Of a DNA stretch of 64,000 nucleotides, positions 1-63,073 are shown in pieces. How positions within the stretch are numbered: position 1 is the stretch's first letter; the number at the start of each line of letters is the position of its first letter. Position numbers and translations under genes: made by a program. Below the pieces are notes generated by a model. It made no database searches. It worked only from the letters and a program-made list of their open reading frames with translations, and was not told the DNA's origin. The DNA comes from Sceloporus undulatus (lineage: Eukaryota > Chordata > Lepidosauria > Squamata > Phrynosomatidae): positions 121,076,382 to 121,140,381 of the forward strand of contig NC_056527.1 in assembly GCF_019175285.1 (NCBI RefSeq), read 5' to 3'.

Positions 1-122
1 CGGGCATGGGCTCCTCCTGGGTGGCCCCCACCAGGCGAGAGGAAGGCGCCGCGGCTGAGACTTTGTAGCCATGCGGGGAGGACCCAGCCCCGGCCCCAGA
101 GGCAACATTGTCGCCGGGGAAG
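1..122 (+). promoter_or_regulatory. AAK1: Probable AAK1 5' region / non-coding first exon
   Basis: GC-rich stretch ending in a good splice donor (AAG|gtgagc at 122/123), 0.9 kb upstream of the AAK1 start-codon exon. Human AAK1 has a non-coding first exon, so this is the natural candidate for the lizard equivalent. An upstream ATG lies at 71. The left edge of the window cuts the promoter, so no core promoter element can be assigned. No transcript evidence is available; this is inferred from position, base composition and donor. Confidence 0.4.
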
Positions 123-785
123 GTGAGCAGGAAGGAGGGATGCTATCGAGAGCAGGACTAGTCGAGTCAGGAAGAGGAAGAGGAAGGAGGGGAGGGGGGG
201 AGAAGAGAAGAGGAGGAAGAGGAAGGCAGGGGGCTTCCTTTTTCAGGTGGGGCTCAAGTGAGGAAGAGGAAGGCTGGGGTTGGTTTTGGGGGGGTCCTTC
301 CCTCCCCTCCTTCCCCCCCAAATATGGGGCCTGGTGAGGCGTGCAGCCCCCCCTCTTGTGGGGTGAGTTTTGGGGGTCCAGGCAGGGAGTGGGTCTCCTC
401 AGGGGAGGAGGAAGGCCCGGCCCAGAGACTGAGGAGCCCTTTCAGGCCCAGCCTTGCCTCCATTGGGGGCTTGTCTTCCTCCTGTGGTTGGAGAGGGAAG
501 GAGGAAGCAGTGGGGCTCCTCAGCCCAGAGGCCTCCCTTTTGGGCCTTAGATGTCTCTAGAGATCTCCCAAGAAGCACACTTGAATGTTGCTAGACCTTC
601 CTAGAAGGGAGACCATTTGGAGGCCCCTGGAGCTTTGAATGGGCCTTGAGCAGCCACACAGTTGGCAGGAAACCAAACACCACCAGAGACCAAGGGCCCC
701 GCGTAGATTATTAGTCCATGCCATCATTTCTCCATAAGGGTCTTCTCTCTCTCTCTCTTTCTCTTTTCCTTCCCCATTTTCTCAG
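123..785 (+). other. Probable 5' UTR intron, purine-rich
   Basis: Stretch between the candidate first-exon donor and the acceptor at 785 (long pyrimidine tract ending 'ttttctcag'). It holds a GGA/GAA-rich purine tract around 165-230 and G/C runs. The short reading frames here show no recognisable protein. Nothing else is seen. Confidence 0.35.
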
Positions 786-53354
<52,569 letters not shown>

Positions 53355-56300
53355 ATGGTTTCCACTGGGAACAAAGGGATGCACGGGTTTTCATAGGCTG
53401 CCTTGTAAAGGCCTGGCCAAGCCCCATTACAACAGAATACACTCCATATACTGTATGTGTGTGTATATATATATATATTCAAATCTCCACTTGCTGTGAC
53501 ACTCAGTTGAATCATATGAAGTTATTGGTTTTGGGCCATGGAAACATTTTCATGTTTTCCTTCCTTCTTTCACTTCTCCCCAACATTTTGGGGTTATTAT
53601 TTAAGCCAGTTAGAACTAATTGCCTCTTGATATTAGCATCCACTAAAGTTTATATAGGAGATCAGTAATGTGCCAGGAGGGGAAAACATAAATTATAAAA
53701 CAGAGGGAAGAAGAGTTAATTTTTAAAGCCAGAGAGAAGCAGGGGAAGCGAACTAGGCATCCCTTTTTGGCTGATGCTAATACATCTAACTCTGGAACTG
53801 GCAGCTGCCAGTTTGAAACAGAAGTTTTCTTTTGCAAAGTGGATTTTTTGCTTTTGTTTTGTAATGCCTAGAATTACTATCTATGTGGTTTTAAACCTCG
53901 TTTTAGGTGAAAATTTATGATTGGAGCCCAATCCACCAGGATGGTCTGAGTTGCCATGAATGGAGAACTGTGTTTGGCCTGTAGCCTGTCACTTATTCCC
54001 AACTAGAGCCATTGAATCAATTGTGGATTGGTCAATAATCATTTGGGATCTGCTTTAATAGGAAGTAACAGTAGGGTTCAGGCCTAAGCACAGGATCTCC
54101 TTGCTCAGAACCTGTGCATTTCAATGTGGTTTGCATCAGAAAACTGCTAGATCGGGTCTCCTGCTTCTTGCTAGGAGACCAGAATGTCCTAAAGCTTTTC
54201 TCCCTCAAGACACTAATGCATTTGGGGCAAGCCCTGGCTAGGAATCCATTTTGTTTGCACCTTTGCGATGCTGATAGCGAAGGAATCCGAGGACTTCTTG
54301 TTGGTTCTTTAGCATGATCAGATCTGCTCCAAAGTCCTCAGACTTTTGGAAATTGTTGGCAGGTTCCACTTGGTGGTCCTTTCCAACAAACTTTGCTTTT
54401 GTAAGCAGAGAAAAGTCAGGATGGATGCTTCAGGAAGGAAAAGTCAGGAATACCGTGAGATGTTTGGGAGATGTTTTTTTTAAAGTGCTAGTATTGTGCA
54501 AAAATCTGTGAGCATTTTTGAAACATGACTTTGTGGATCTGCCTTCCTGGCTTCTGGCTAGAATTTGGGTGCGATCGTCCTTTCAAAGACGACCGAGTCC
54601 CATCCTATAACGTGACAATGCTTAAAAAGGCTCTTCTCGTCCAAAGGACACATTCCTGTTTATATTACAGGAATTTAAAACACAGGGATTGCAATAACTC
54701 TTACCCAGGAGTAGAAATGGAAACGGTGGGACCTTTTCTTTACGAAAGACCCCAAATGGCTCTGCGCCGAGGGAGCCGTCCCAAATGCTCAGCACTTTAC
54801 AAGAGCGATGCGTCTCCTCTGCATCCACTTGAGCTGTCCAAGGCTCTGTAAGCTATAGCTTGGAAGTGCCTCTAAGCATGTGCAAAAGGCCCTCCCTCCG
54901 TTCACGTTGCCATCGCCAATCTCCTCTTGGTTCTAGGATCAATACTTCCAAAATATTGGGAGCTCTGGTGATCCACTCTTTTTTATTTTGCAAAAGAAAG
55001 CACTGTAATTCTTGAGAGATGCTGGAGAGTCACCGATGGGGAAATCTCAGCCGAGGCGCATCTCCTAACAGGACTCCATCTACCTCTTCATGTACGCAAA
55101 TGCTGGTCTATGTCCATTTCCCCCCGTTTTTGAAATGTTTTAAGCCGTAAAGCCATTTTTATCTTTGCATACAGCTGGCATAGCCCTTCTAGGAAGGAGC
55201 AAAGAATAGCCTGTTATCCTTTATAATCATTATGAAGTTTTCAAAATTGGGGCAGAAGAGGAATCCCAGAAAGCATGTGCTATCTAGAAACATTGGGACC
55301 TCCATGCTTGAAACTGGAAGCTGAATAAGCCATCATTGTGGCGTTCTGCTTTCTTTAGGGATGCTAGATGATGGCTTATCTGTTGCGTTTTAAAAATGGA
55401 TTGTTGTGGGTTCTTTGACAAATTAAATCAGGAAGTCTCTCCTTTAAGAAACAGCAGGATGTTCCTTTCCTGTCTTTGAAGAATTGCTTTGAAATGGGTG
55501 AAACTGGGAACAGAAACCTGACCCCCCCAAAGTATCCTGTTTGAGAAATGGATGAACATGCAAAACAATCTCTGCAGTATTACTGCTTCCAGAGTGAAAT
55601 TCAGAGCTGCAATATGGATTGAACTCAATGGTTGGCCGCAGGCTGCCATGTTGGGACAGTTTTGGTGCCTCTGTCTCTCGTGAATAGGATCCGTTCCATA
55701 GGAATGGCACAGAGAATAGAGGCTCCGTTGGTTCTGAAGTCGGTGGGACATTTTTGCTCTTAATACATAGGTTCTCCAAGTCTAATTCACGACGCTGTTA
55801 CAATCAGTAAGGAAACTGGCACTGCCAGGAGTTGGGCACTTCTGAACTGTTACGAAATGTTGGACATTACTCCGCAAAGCTGAATATTCCTTTTTTGTTA
55901 ATGAGTGCATTTTGTGAGTATTGTAGTAATTGCCTTCTTGTGTTGGGGATGATGTCCATATGCAGAGCATCCTTGAGGGCAGGAAGGTACCAAGCCACCA
56001 TCCCAAGCTCAAGAAATGCTTTTAATGGACTCCGTGGAAGAAGGAATCACTCCATTCACTTCAGTGTTTGAAACTGAAAGGAGAGAGAGAGAGAAACTCC
56101 CTGGAAAAACATGGCATGTGTATCCCATATATATATATATATAATGTTTTCTCATGTTCCCAGAAATATGGGATTAGGACAAGAAGCAAGTAAGGATAGC
56201 ACTAAAACTGAAAGAAAGTCTACTTTATTATTGTGGTCATTACTGTCTGACAAAAGGAAAAGATTCATTCCCTTTCTTTTTTATCGGTAGCAGATTTAGA

Positions 56301-57188
56301 CAATCTTAAGAAATGGTTCAATGTCTTCGGTAATAATGAATGGATGTTTAAATGAAATTTCCAATCAGGCAGCTCTTCCTAAAGATCTCTGCGCATAGCA
56401 GCCACTTGTGGCCAATATATGGTTTCCATTGGTATTTCTGTAGGAACTATTCAAGCCCCGCTTTTGGTGGATGGATGCTGCCTTCTCCCAACAGAAGGCA
56501 TTGCATTTAATGGAGGGTATGAGATTACGGGATGATTTTGTGGTTGAAACAGATGCAGTATTGAATCTGTGAATACGTTTAACACTCCTGTGCTTTTCTT
56601 AACAATAGCAGTGTTGCTTCGTCCACGAAGGCCAGCAGTTTCCATGGGGTTGAAAGAGCAGACTCCTTAAAATGACCTTATTAATCCTATTATTATATTA
56701 TTATTACTTTAAACATTGCACTACTCTTGTGCAGATCCTACCATCCTCCCTAAGCTTTGCATTGCACCCAGTTTCATTGATGTATATTTATCTAACGGAC
56801 CAAGATCCCGATGGGTTTCCATGCCTTTTGCTCCAGTACAGTTAGTAGGAAAGGATGCCTTCAAACCTCAATGAGGAAACTTGGTAGTTACACCTTATAG
56901 TTAACATTTGCTCAGTGCAGGAGAGGCAGTTGTACGCCTTCAGAACATCAGTTTCTCAAATGATTTTAGAAATGAACCTCCGCTCCCAAATACTTTCTGT
57001 CTTTCCATGGAGACCTCTCACCCTCCGACTTGCCTCCCATTCTTCCCAGTAACAATTTTGTCTGTAGTCACTGGTTTATATACAATGCTGCGTGAATATT
57101 AATCCTTTTATTTTAATGGGATCCTAGGCAGATTTACGCAAATTCAATACTCACCAAAGAACTGGATGATCTTTTCCTTCTTTTTGGC

Positions 57189-57198
57189 NNNNNNNNNN
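57189..57198. other. Assembly gap (10 N)
   Basis: Ten N between 'ctttttggc' and 'ggcgttgc'. A 10-N block is usually a placeholder, so the true gap length is unknown. Reading frames crossing it are meaningless. Confidence 0.99.
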
Positions 57199-57719
57199 GG
57201 CGTTGCAATCAAAGTCACAAGTATTTCGGCACAAGACAACATGTCTCTTTCTCTCTCTCTTTCTCTTGTGACTCCGATTCCTCCGGAGTTCGTTTGGGTT
57301 GGTGGCTTTTGTTTTTGTCCATTTGTTGGGTTGGTTTTCATTTTGGCTTACGTCTTTTCGTTGACGTTTGTATGTATGTACCCAGGAATATGTTGACTGT
57401 AATGACTTCTCAGCAGCTGTGATGTTAAAATGGGGGGGGACATCTCTTAATGGCTACTTCTTTAAAGGGAATGTCTGGAGAATCACTTTTAAACACCAGC
57501 AATTTGGAATTTATCCCGAAGGGAAGAAGGAAATGCTGTCGCAGATTTGTAAGATGCGCATAATAAAGGTGATTCAAAAGGCAGCTCAGATTGTCTTTAC
57601 CAAAGTGGCGTCTTAAGAAAGACATGCGAATGGGTCGCTGCCTGGTTTGGCCTCTTCTTCTGAATTGTTGAAAGTGTGCAATTGTTGAGTTATCATGGGT
57701 TTGTCATAATGGGACCAGT

Positions 57720-57751
57720 CATGATGATGATGATGATGGTGGTGATGATGA
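57720..57751. repeat. (GAT)n microsatellite
   Basis: Run of GAT units with two GGT interruptions. Confidence 0.85.
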
Positions 57752-57918
57752 TTTTGTCCTCCCAGCTGCTCTTGATATAAAGCCAGAACTTGACGGTGTT
57801 GGAAATATACCTCTCTCTGACTTTACTAAGCTGTTTGGAGCCGGGAGTGTGTTGTTGTTCCACTTTGGTGACTGTTGTCTTTTTGTGAAGAGCTGGAATC
57901 TGTTGTGTTGCTTCGTGA

Positions 57919-57924
57919 AATAAA
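57919..57924 (+). terminator. AAK1: Candidate poly(A) signal, AAK1 long form
   Basis: AATAAA in 'gtgaaataaaacaacc', the last canonical hexamer before repeats begin at about 58.03 kb. Inferred. Confidence 0.35.
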
Positions 57925-58024
57925 ACAACCTGATTTCAAGGAAGCCAAGCCTGGATGGTCCTCTTTCTTCCGATTCACTAGTAGCAGCTTCAATGCAAAG
58001 CAGAATAAAAGGGGAAGAGATCAT

Positions 58025-58535
58025 GGGTCTTTTACATTTATATCCCGCTTTTCCAAAGGATCAAGGAGGGTTACAATCGGAGACATAAATAAATACGTAA
58101 CACATACATAGCTAAAATTACATGCCCCTTACTTTAAAAGTGGATGGGGCTCTAGGGTTGAATCTCCACTGAATAACATAAATAGCAATAACAATAGCAG
58201 CTTCATTTATATACTGCTTTGTAATACCACTCCAAGCGGTGAATAAGTATTATATTGTATCAAAAAAAATGATATATATAGTTTTATTTTTTAAACGCGT
58301 TTACTTTCCCCCCACATTTTTAATTGTACTGTTTTTTAACGCCGTGAAGCTGCTCTGAGTCGCAGTTTTTGGGGAAAGAGAGGGATACAAATAAATATGA
58401 TGATGATAATAATAATGATATACCCTGAAGATACTAGATAATAGTATATATAATATACAGTATATAATATTATACACATGCTGTATGTTAAAATATGTGG
58501 GAGAAGGAAAATCTGCAATGCAGTGGCATTACTGT
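58025..58535. other. AAK1-NFU1 spacer: LINE scrap and AT-rich sequence
   Basis: LINE-type 3' end at about 58035-58090 ('tttatatcccgcttttcc') and AT-rich repeats (about 58380-58480). Part of this may still be AAK1 3' UTR. Confidence 0.6.
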
Positions 58536-58872
58536 ACAAATAATACAGTTTGACTTGGCTTTAACTGCTTTGGTTCAGTGCTATGGAATCCTGGGAACTG
58601 CCATTTGTTTCGGTGCCAGTGCTCTCTGGCAGAGAAGGGCAAATGCCTTGGAAAACTACAAAAAGCCCATTTGTATTGTTGCTTTTTATTGGAATTGCCA
58701 AATTTGTTCTTATTATTCTATGATTCTGATTCATGTATATTGTCTTGATTGACCTAAAATAAAATTACTTTTTAAAACAAAAAAAATCCCTACAAATCCC
58801 CAGATTCTATCGCACGGAGCCATGGCAGTTAAAGCGGTGTCAAAGTGGATTGTATTTCTGCAGTGCAGATGC
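58536..58872. mobile_element. Palindromic MITE ('cactgcagaaa' family) split by an insert
   Basis: Left half 'aataatacagtttgacttgg', 'ggaatcctgggaactgcc'; right half 'ccatggcagttaaagcggtg', 'tttctgcagtgcagatgc'. About 58662-58785 between the halves is unrelated AT-rich text ending in an A-rich run. Confidence 0.7.
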
Positions 58873-58959
58873 AGCTCATGGTCTGGATTCTCCTTTTTAA
58901 TGGGATTTGGAGGGAAACAGCCGCAGTTCCCATCGCCGGCCAGCAGAGACCGCTGGAAG

Positions 58960-59134
58960 CACCACTTTGGCGGGACTCGCGCAGGCGCAGAAGCACGGGT
59001 GGGCGTGGCGCGGGAGGTGGGACTTGTAATCGGCGAGAGCCAATAGAAAGCTGTGAAATCCGGACAGGCGTTTGCGAAGGGCAGCCCGCCTTGAGGGGTC
59101 CTCGCCGCGCTTTCCCTGAAGGCGAAGAGACAAA
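58960..59134 (+). promoter_or_regulatory. NFU1: NFU1 promoter
   Basis: CpG-rich and TATA-less. It shows an NRF1-like palindromic site CGCGCAGGCGC (58978-58988), a GC box gggtgggcgtggc (58997-59009), a CCAAT box (59040-59044) and a YY1-like AAAATGGCG straddling the start codon (59132-59140). This set is common at nuclear genes for mitochondrial proteins. Site calls are by eye; function is inferred. Confidence 0.65.
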
Positions 59135-59181
59135 ATGGCGTCGGCGAGGGGCGTCGCAATGGCGGGGCGACTGTGGGGCTC
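59135..59181 (+). CDS. NFU1: NFU1 exon 1 (start of presequence)
   Basis: ATG at 59135 gives [15 protein letters not shown] plus two bases, an Arg/Ala-rich, acid-free start typical of a mitochondrial presequence. A second in-frame ATG lies at 59159. The first is chosen for its YY1/ATG context and position. Donor CTC|gtaagt. Confidence 0.85.
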
Positions 59182-62100
59182 GTAAGTGGTCTAGGCGCCC
59201 TTTGGGGGCCTTGGAGGAGTGGCAGGGAGGCAGGGAAGCACGGAAGGCGGACTTCTAAGGGGGCAAACGGGTCTGCTTGGGTCAAGGCTGCCCTTTTGGT
59301 GGACTACAACTCCCAGAATGCCACCAAACCGTGGAGGATTCTGGGATTTGTAGTAGTAGTAGTCCCCCCTCCCAAGGCAGCTTCTCTTTAGCTTTGCCTA
59401 TACCTTGCCTCAGCTATTCAACTGGATGGGGGAGCCCCAGTGTCCATGGGGGATGATGGGGGTTCCAGTCAAATTGGGGGAAGCCCCAAATGCCCAGCTG
59501 GGGATGATGGGAGTTGGAGTTCCAGTTAAGCTTGGGGCTGCCTCAGTGCCCAGCTGGGGATGATGGGAGCACAAGTTCCAAACCTGTTTTCTGTGGCAGT
59601 ACTTGTCCATAGAGAAGCCATGCTTGCCCATAGAGAATCATTGGGGAAATCACTTATTCCCCCCTTGTTTCCTATGATTCTCTATGAGCAACTCTTAAAG
59701 GATGGCTGCACTGTGGGCAAATGTCCCCATGACTGAGGAATACATTTCCTATGGGAAAGTATTCCTCAGTGATTCTCTATGGGCAAATGTTCCCCAATGA
59801 TAAATAAATAAATAAAATAAAATTTTTATTTGTACCCCGCCCTTCCAAGCGATCAGGGCGGCTAACAAAATGCACCAAAGTGCAACAGCATACAGGTTAA
59901 AGACAACACATAATGTACACAGCAATACTTAAAAACAATAAAAAACCCCTTGGGGATTCCCTATGGGCAAGTTCTGTCATTTGTTTTAGTACCTCCCGTT
60001 TTCTGTGCTAAAAGTAACCCATTCATTTTGACCAGAGAAGCCTCCCCAGTGTCTTTTGGGGGATGATGGGAGCGGAGGACCGTGTTTGGGCTGCCCAGCT
60101 CCTCCTGCTCCGGGGCGACTGGAGGTCCTCCTTTTCCTGGACACGTCCTACATTTCAGCCTTGTGTCCAGGAGGAATTTCAAAACGTCCTTCATCTTGAG
60201 CACAACTATTGCTATGCCGTCCTTAGATTTATAGTTTGCCGTAGCACCAGAGCTGTCTGGCAGCGAAGGTTAAATACTGTATCTCCCTGAACCATAAATC
60301 CCAGAATTCCATAGCTTTGAGTTGTGTCAGTGCCAGACTTATTCATTCTGCAGTGGAGATGCAGCTATAATGCGGAGGATAGGATGCTGTGGCCTTTACA
60401 CTAAATCTTTGGGTTTTGAGGGTAGTTTCGGAGGTGTAAGACTCAAAGTGTTTGGCATTATGACTTTCCTTGTAAAATGGCTCTTCCTTTTCCTTTCAGC
60501 TTCTGCCATTTGGGTTTGAGAGGCGTTAATCTGGCAACCAGACGTCCTCCACGCTCTGCTGCGCTCCAGAGGTTTCCCATTCATCCTGCGGTGCTACAGT
60601 CAGGTGAGTGTTGTTACCTTTGCGATGATGGTTGACATCCACAGTTCTGTGAGAGGATGCCATTAAAAGGAGTTCACAGTTCTCCCTTCCCTGGAGTTAC
60701 TCCTTCATGACTTTGTCTTGAACATTGGCGTGAGTAAATCTGGTGAAGCCAGCAGCCTTTGTGAAAACCCAACTGTTATTCTGTGGAAGCTCTCAGGTCC
60801 CAAGTCAGAGGGGCAAGGCTTGCCTGTTAACATAGTCTCTCCTTTAATTGCTTCTGCAACCTGGGAAGCAGTAGCTAACAGGAACCTTAATGTTCGGAGC
60901 CATTGGTGTGGCATAGAGATTTTTGGAAATTTCAAAACCAGGAGGGAAAAGAGGAGCCTTCCCCCCCAGAAAAAATGGGAGGAAGATGGAGTTAACATCC
61001 TTTCTATGTTGAAAGAAGCAGAACAGGACCCTCCTTGGTCTGGTTCAAGAGAGCTCAGCTAGATGTGTCAATATTTTCCTATGGTTTGAATGAACTTGGG
61101 CTGTTTCAGAAATGTTCTTCAATTGATCCTTTTATAAATTTCAGTGAGGTCGATGTTTATTCAGACACAAGACACCCCAAATCCAAACAGTCTGAAGTTT
61201 ATCCCAGGGAAACCGGTCTTGGAGTCGAGAACTATAGAATTCACCTCTCCTGCTTCTACGTATTGCTCACCCTTAGCAAGGTTAGTTAGTCTGGTGTCAC
61301 TGTTTTGCAGATTCACCCAGTAACCAGGAGCAAATCACACGCGCATCAAGGCAAACCAAACAGACATTTCTACATTATACTCACTCGTGTTGGGAATGAG
61401 TTGCCAGGAGGCATATCTGGAAACCAAGTTTTCCTTGGCCCCCTTTCCTCTCCATCTAGGCGTTTAATATGTCATAAACAACTAACTTTCCAAGTGTACA
61501 GACAAACTAGATGGTCAACATTTTTTGGACTCATCACAAGCCAAAAGAATCCAGCCCCAGCTTTAATTTGCCCTTTACAATAACTGTCGCTCTGTGCAAC
61601 TAACAAATAGCAGTAGACAAGTCAAGACAAGAAGATCTGGGACTGACTTCATCGGATCCATACTTAGTCAAGCTCTCAGTAAACCCACAAAAATCAGTGG
61701 AAGATGCTTAAGCCTGAATAAGTCTGCATCCAACCCACTGTATATAAAGGATATACACTACTTGAATCCAGTACATTATGGATAGGATTGTCACCTCTGA
61801 GGTTCTGCAGTTAAGATGTGTGAACAAATGCAAAGGAAACACAGTGAATTCTAGTGTGGACAGACTTTGTTTTTCTTTCTTTCTTGATAGACAGCTCTTC
61901 AGGATTGAAGGAGTTAAAAGCATCTTCTTTGGAGCTGACTTCATCACTGTCACAAAGGTAAGCCTCAAATTGGATGTTTATGCTCCAGCCATGAGCAGAT
62001 TCCTGTACAAAGTCTGCAGTGACTTATAGTGGAGATGTGCTCCCTTCCCAATTGTTCTCCAAAGCATTCTCCAAAGCTTGCCTTAAAAACGTGTTAAAAA

Positions 62101-63073
62101 TAGAAGGCAGAGAAGATTAGTGTCGATTTTTAAGCACATTATGTAGTGCCAGAAACTGTACATAGACCTGGACCTCACTTCAGATACTAATTGGTACAAG
62201 CCATAGTTTGCAGATGAGTTGATTCTGATTTGCTGGTTCCAACTTTGCACCAAACTGTAGTTAAGCCTCCTCAGTTTGTGGCAGTTCATTGTCTGAACTG
62301 ACCTTGTGTGTATATATGAGCTGATGCCCACCGAGACTAACTGCTTTGCTACAATCAGTTTCAGAATGAATAGGCTTTTCCTGTATACTGGCAAAAATAG
62401 CTCAGTTCAGGTTGTCATCTTTAGCATGCATAAGGAGCTGAGGGTTGGAGACCATCTGTTTCAGGGCAACTGTTTTGCCTACCTTTACTGGAGCAGATGC
62501 CAACAGTCTGTAGCATGACAACTGCAGCTTTTTCTCAAAATCTCTGTAGGAAAGCGAGGATGTGGATTGGAACTTAATAAAACCAGACATTTATGCAACC
62601 ATTATGGACTTCTTTGCTTCCGGCTTACCTGTCATTACGGATGAGGCGCCTCGTTCAGACACAGGTAAGGAGGGGCCAGTGTTAAAAAGTCCACAAAGGA
62701 GAGGTCAGCTGGGTTTGTTTTCTTTTTTAATAGCCATCAGAGGAACTTAAGTACCTCATCCCCCACAATTCTGGCTGGAGCAAGACTATGATTTGGATCT
62801 ATTGGGCTGTGCAGCTCTTTCTCCCCCATCCTAGTTAGGCTTACATCCCAGTTGTACCTTGTTTAGTTTGGACTCCAGAAATCTTCCCTGGTATGTTTTC
62901 AGTCTTTGCTAGAAATATTGAGGAGAAGCCGTATTGCACTCATCACGCTTACAATTATTTTCTGATTTTAACATGGGACATTGTTTTTACTTTTTATAAA
63001 CCACTCAAGCTCCATCGGAGGAAGATGATGAAGTCGTATTAATGATAAAAGAGCTGCTGGACACTAGAATAAG
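59135..63073 (+). CDS. NFU1: NFU1, mitochondrial iron-sulfur cluster scaffold (5' six exons; truncated by window)
   Basis: NFU1 acts in the mitochondrial matrix, passing Fe-S clusters to lipoate synthase and respiratory complexes. Six exons join in frame: variable presequence (exons 1-2), the Nfu N-terminal domain with [20 protein letters not shown] and [20 protein letters not shown], then [20 protein letters not shown] and the start of the C-terminal domain ([18 protein letters not shown]). These match human NFU1 closely. The cluster-binding Cys-x-x-Cys exon lies beyond base 64000. AAK1 lies immediately upstream on the same strand, as in human. Confidence 0.96.
59430..59800. repeat. Degenerate short direct repeats in NFU1 intron 1
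   Basis: 'gccca-gctggggatgatggg' occurs at about 59495 and 59556 with a related 'ggggatgatggg' near 59449. Downstream, 'attctctatg' recurs at about 59679 and 59771, with related copies between. Possibly a decayed minisatellite. Confidence 0.6.
60200..60365. mobile_element. Palindromic MITE ('cactgcagaaa' family), diverged
   Basis: 'aaatcccagaattccatagc', 'ttgagttgtgtcagtgcc' and 'tcattctgcagtggagatgc' at the right end. The left end abuts a hAT-MITE fragment (60115-60200) related to 6111-6297. Confidence 0.6.
60500..60603 (+). CDS. NFU1: NFU1 exon 2
   Basis: Completes Ser16: [20 protein letters not shown] then [14 protein letters not shown] plus one base. The human equivalent begins RRFCH; Arg-rich with no acidic residues, so still presequence. 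Acceptor 'ctttcag', donor TCAG|gtgagt. Confidence 0.88.
60604..61144 (+). other. NFU1: NFU1 intron 2
   Basis: 541 bp; no recognised repeat or exon. Confidence 0.8.
61145..61280 (+). CDS. NFU1: NFU1 exon 3
   Basis: [45 protein letters not shown] plus two bases. The human equivalent reads [20 protein letters not shown], the opening of the Nfu N-terminal domain. Acceptor 'tttcag', donor AAG|gttagt. Confidence 0.97.
61281..61890 (+). other. NFU1: NFU1 intron 3
   Basis: 610 bp; no recognised repeat or exon. Confidence 0.8.
61891..61957 (+). CDS. NFU1: NFU1 exon 4
   Basis: Completes an Arg, then [20 protein letters not shown] and TK. Human differs at only two positions by my reading (V for I, P for A). 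Acceptor 'ttgatag', donor AAG|gtaagc. Confidence 0.97.
61958..62549 (+). other. NFU1: NFU1 intron 4
   Basis: 592 bp; no recognised repeat or exon. Confidence 0.8.
62550..62664 (+). CDS. NFU1: NFU1 exon 5
   Basis: [20 protein letters not shown] then [18 protein letters not shown] plus one base; the human equivalent reads [20 protein letters not shown]. End of the N-terminal domain and the inter-domain linker. Donor ACAG|gtaagg. Confidence 0.97.
62665..63009 (+). other. NFU1: NFU1 intron 5
   Basis: 345 bp; nothing recognised. Confidence 0.8.
63010..63073 (+). CDS. NFU1: NFU1 exon 6 (last in window)
   Basis: Completes Ala, then [20 protein letters not shown] plus two bases; the human equivalent reads [20 protein letters not shown]. 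Start of the C-terminal Nfu domain. The acceptor is 'ccactcaag', with a weak pyrimidine tract. Donor AAG|gtacag. Confidence 0.95.

Larger units (their letters stand above)
53355..57940 (+). other. AAK1: AAK1 long-form 3' UTR (probable)
   Basis: 4.6 kb almost free of the SINE, CR1 and MITE copies that fill the introns. Human AAK1 also has a very long 3' UTR. It contains TA runs near 53465-53480 and 56132-56142, AATAAA at 57919, a 10-N gap at 57189-57198 and a GAT/GGT run at 57720-57750. Small reading frames in it resemble nothing known. The extent is inference. Confidence 0.55.
59182..60499 (+). other. NFU1: NFU1 intron 1
   Basis: Contains tandem-like 'cccagctggggatgatggga' repeats (about 59430-59570), 'attctctatgggcaa'-type short repeats (59600-59800), a LINE 3' scrap (about 59815-59905, 'gtaccccgcccttccaagcg') and fragments of two MITE families (60115-60200 and 60200-60365). 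Confidence 0.7.

Noticed and set aside
71-337. 88-aa frame beginning at ATG 71
   Set aside because: Gly/Arg/Glu-rich translation of a purine tract, crossing the probable splice donor at 122. At most the ATG starts a small upstream frame.
57166-57396. Frames crossing the N gap
   Set aside because: They depend on unknown bases and repeat-like CT runs; no protein similarity.
58731-59285. 184-aa antisense frame over the NFU1 promoter
   Set aside because: It runs through a MITE and CpG-rich promoter sequence, has no recognised motif, and is best explained by high GC. A divergent transcript cannot be excluded.
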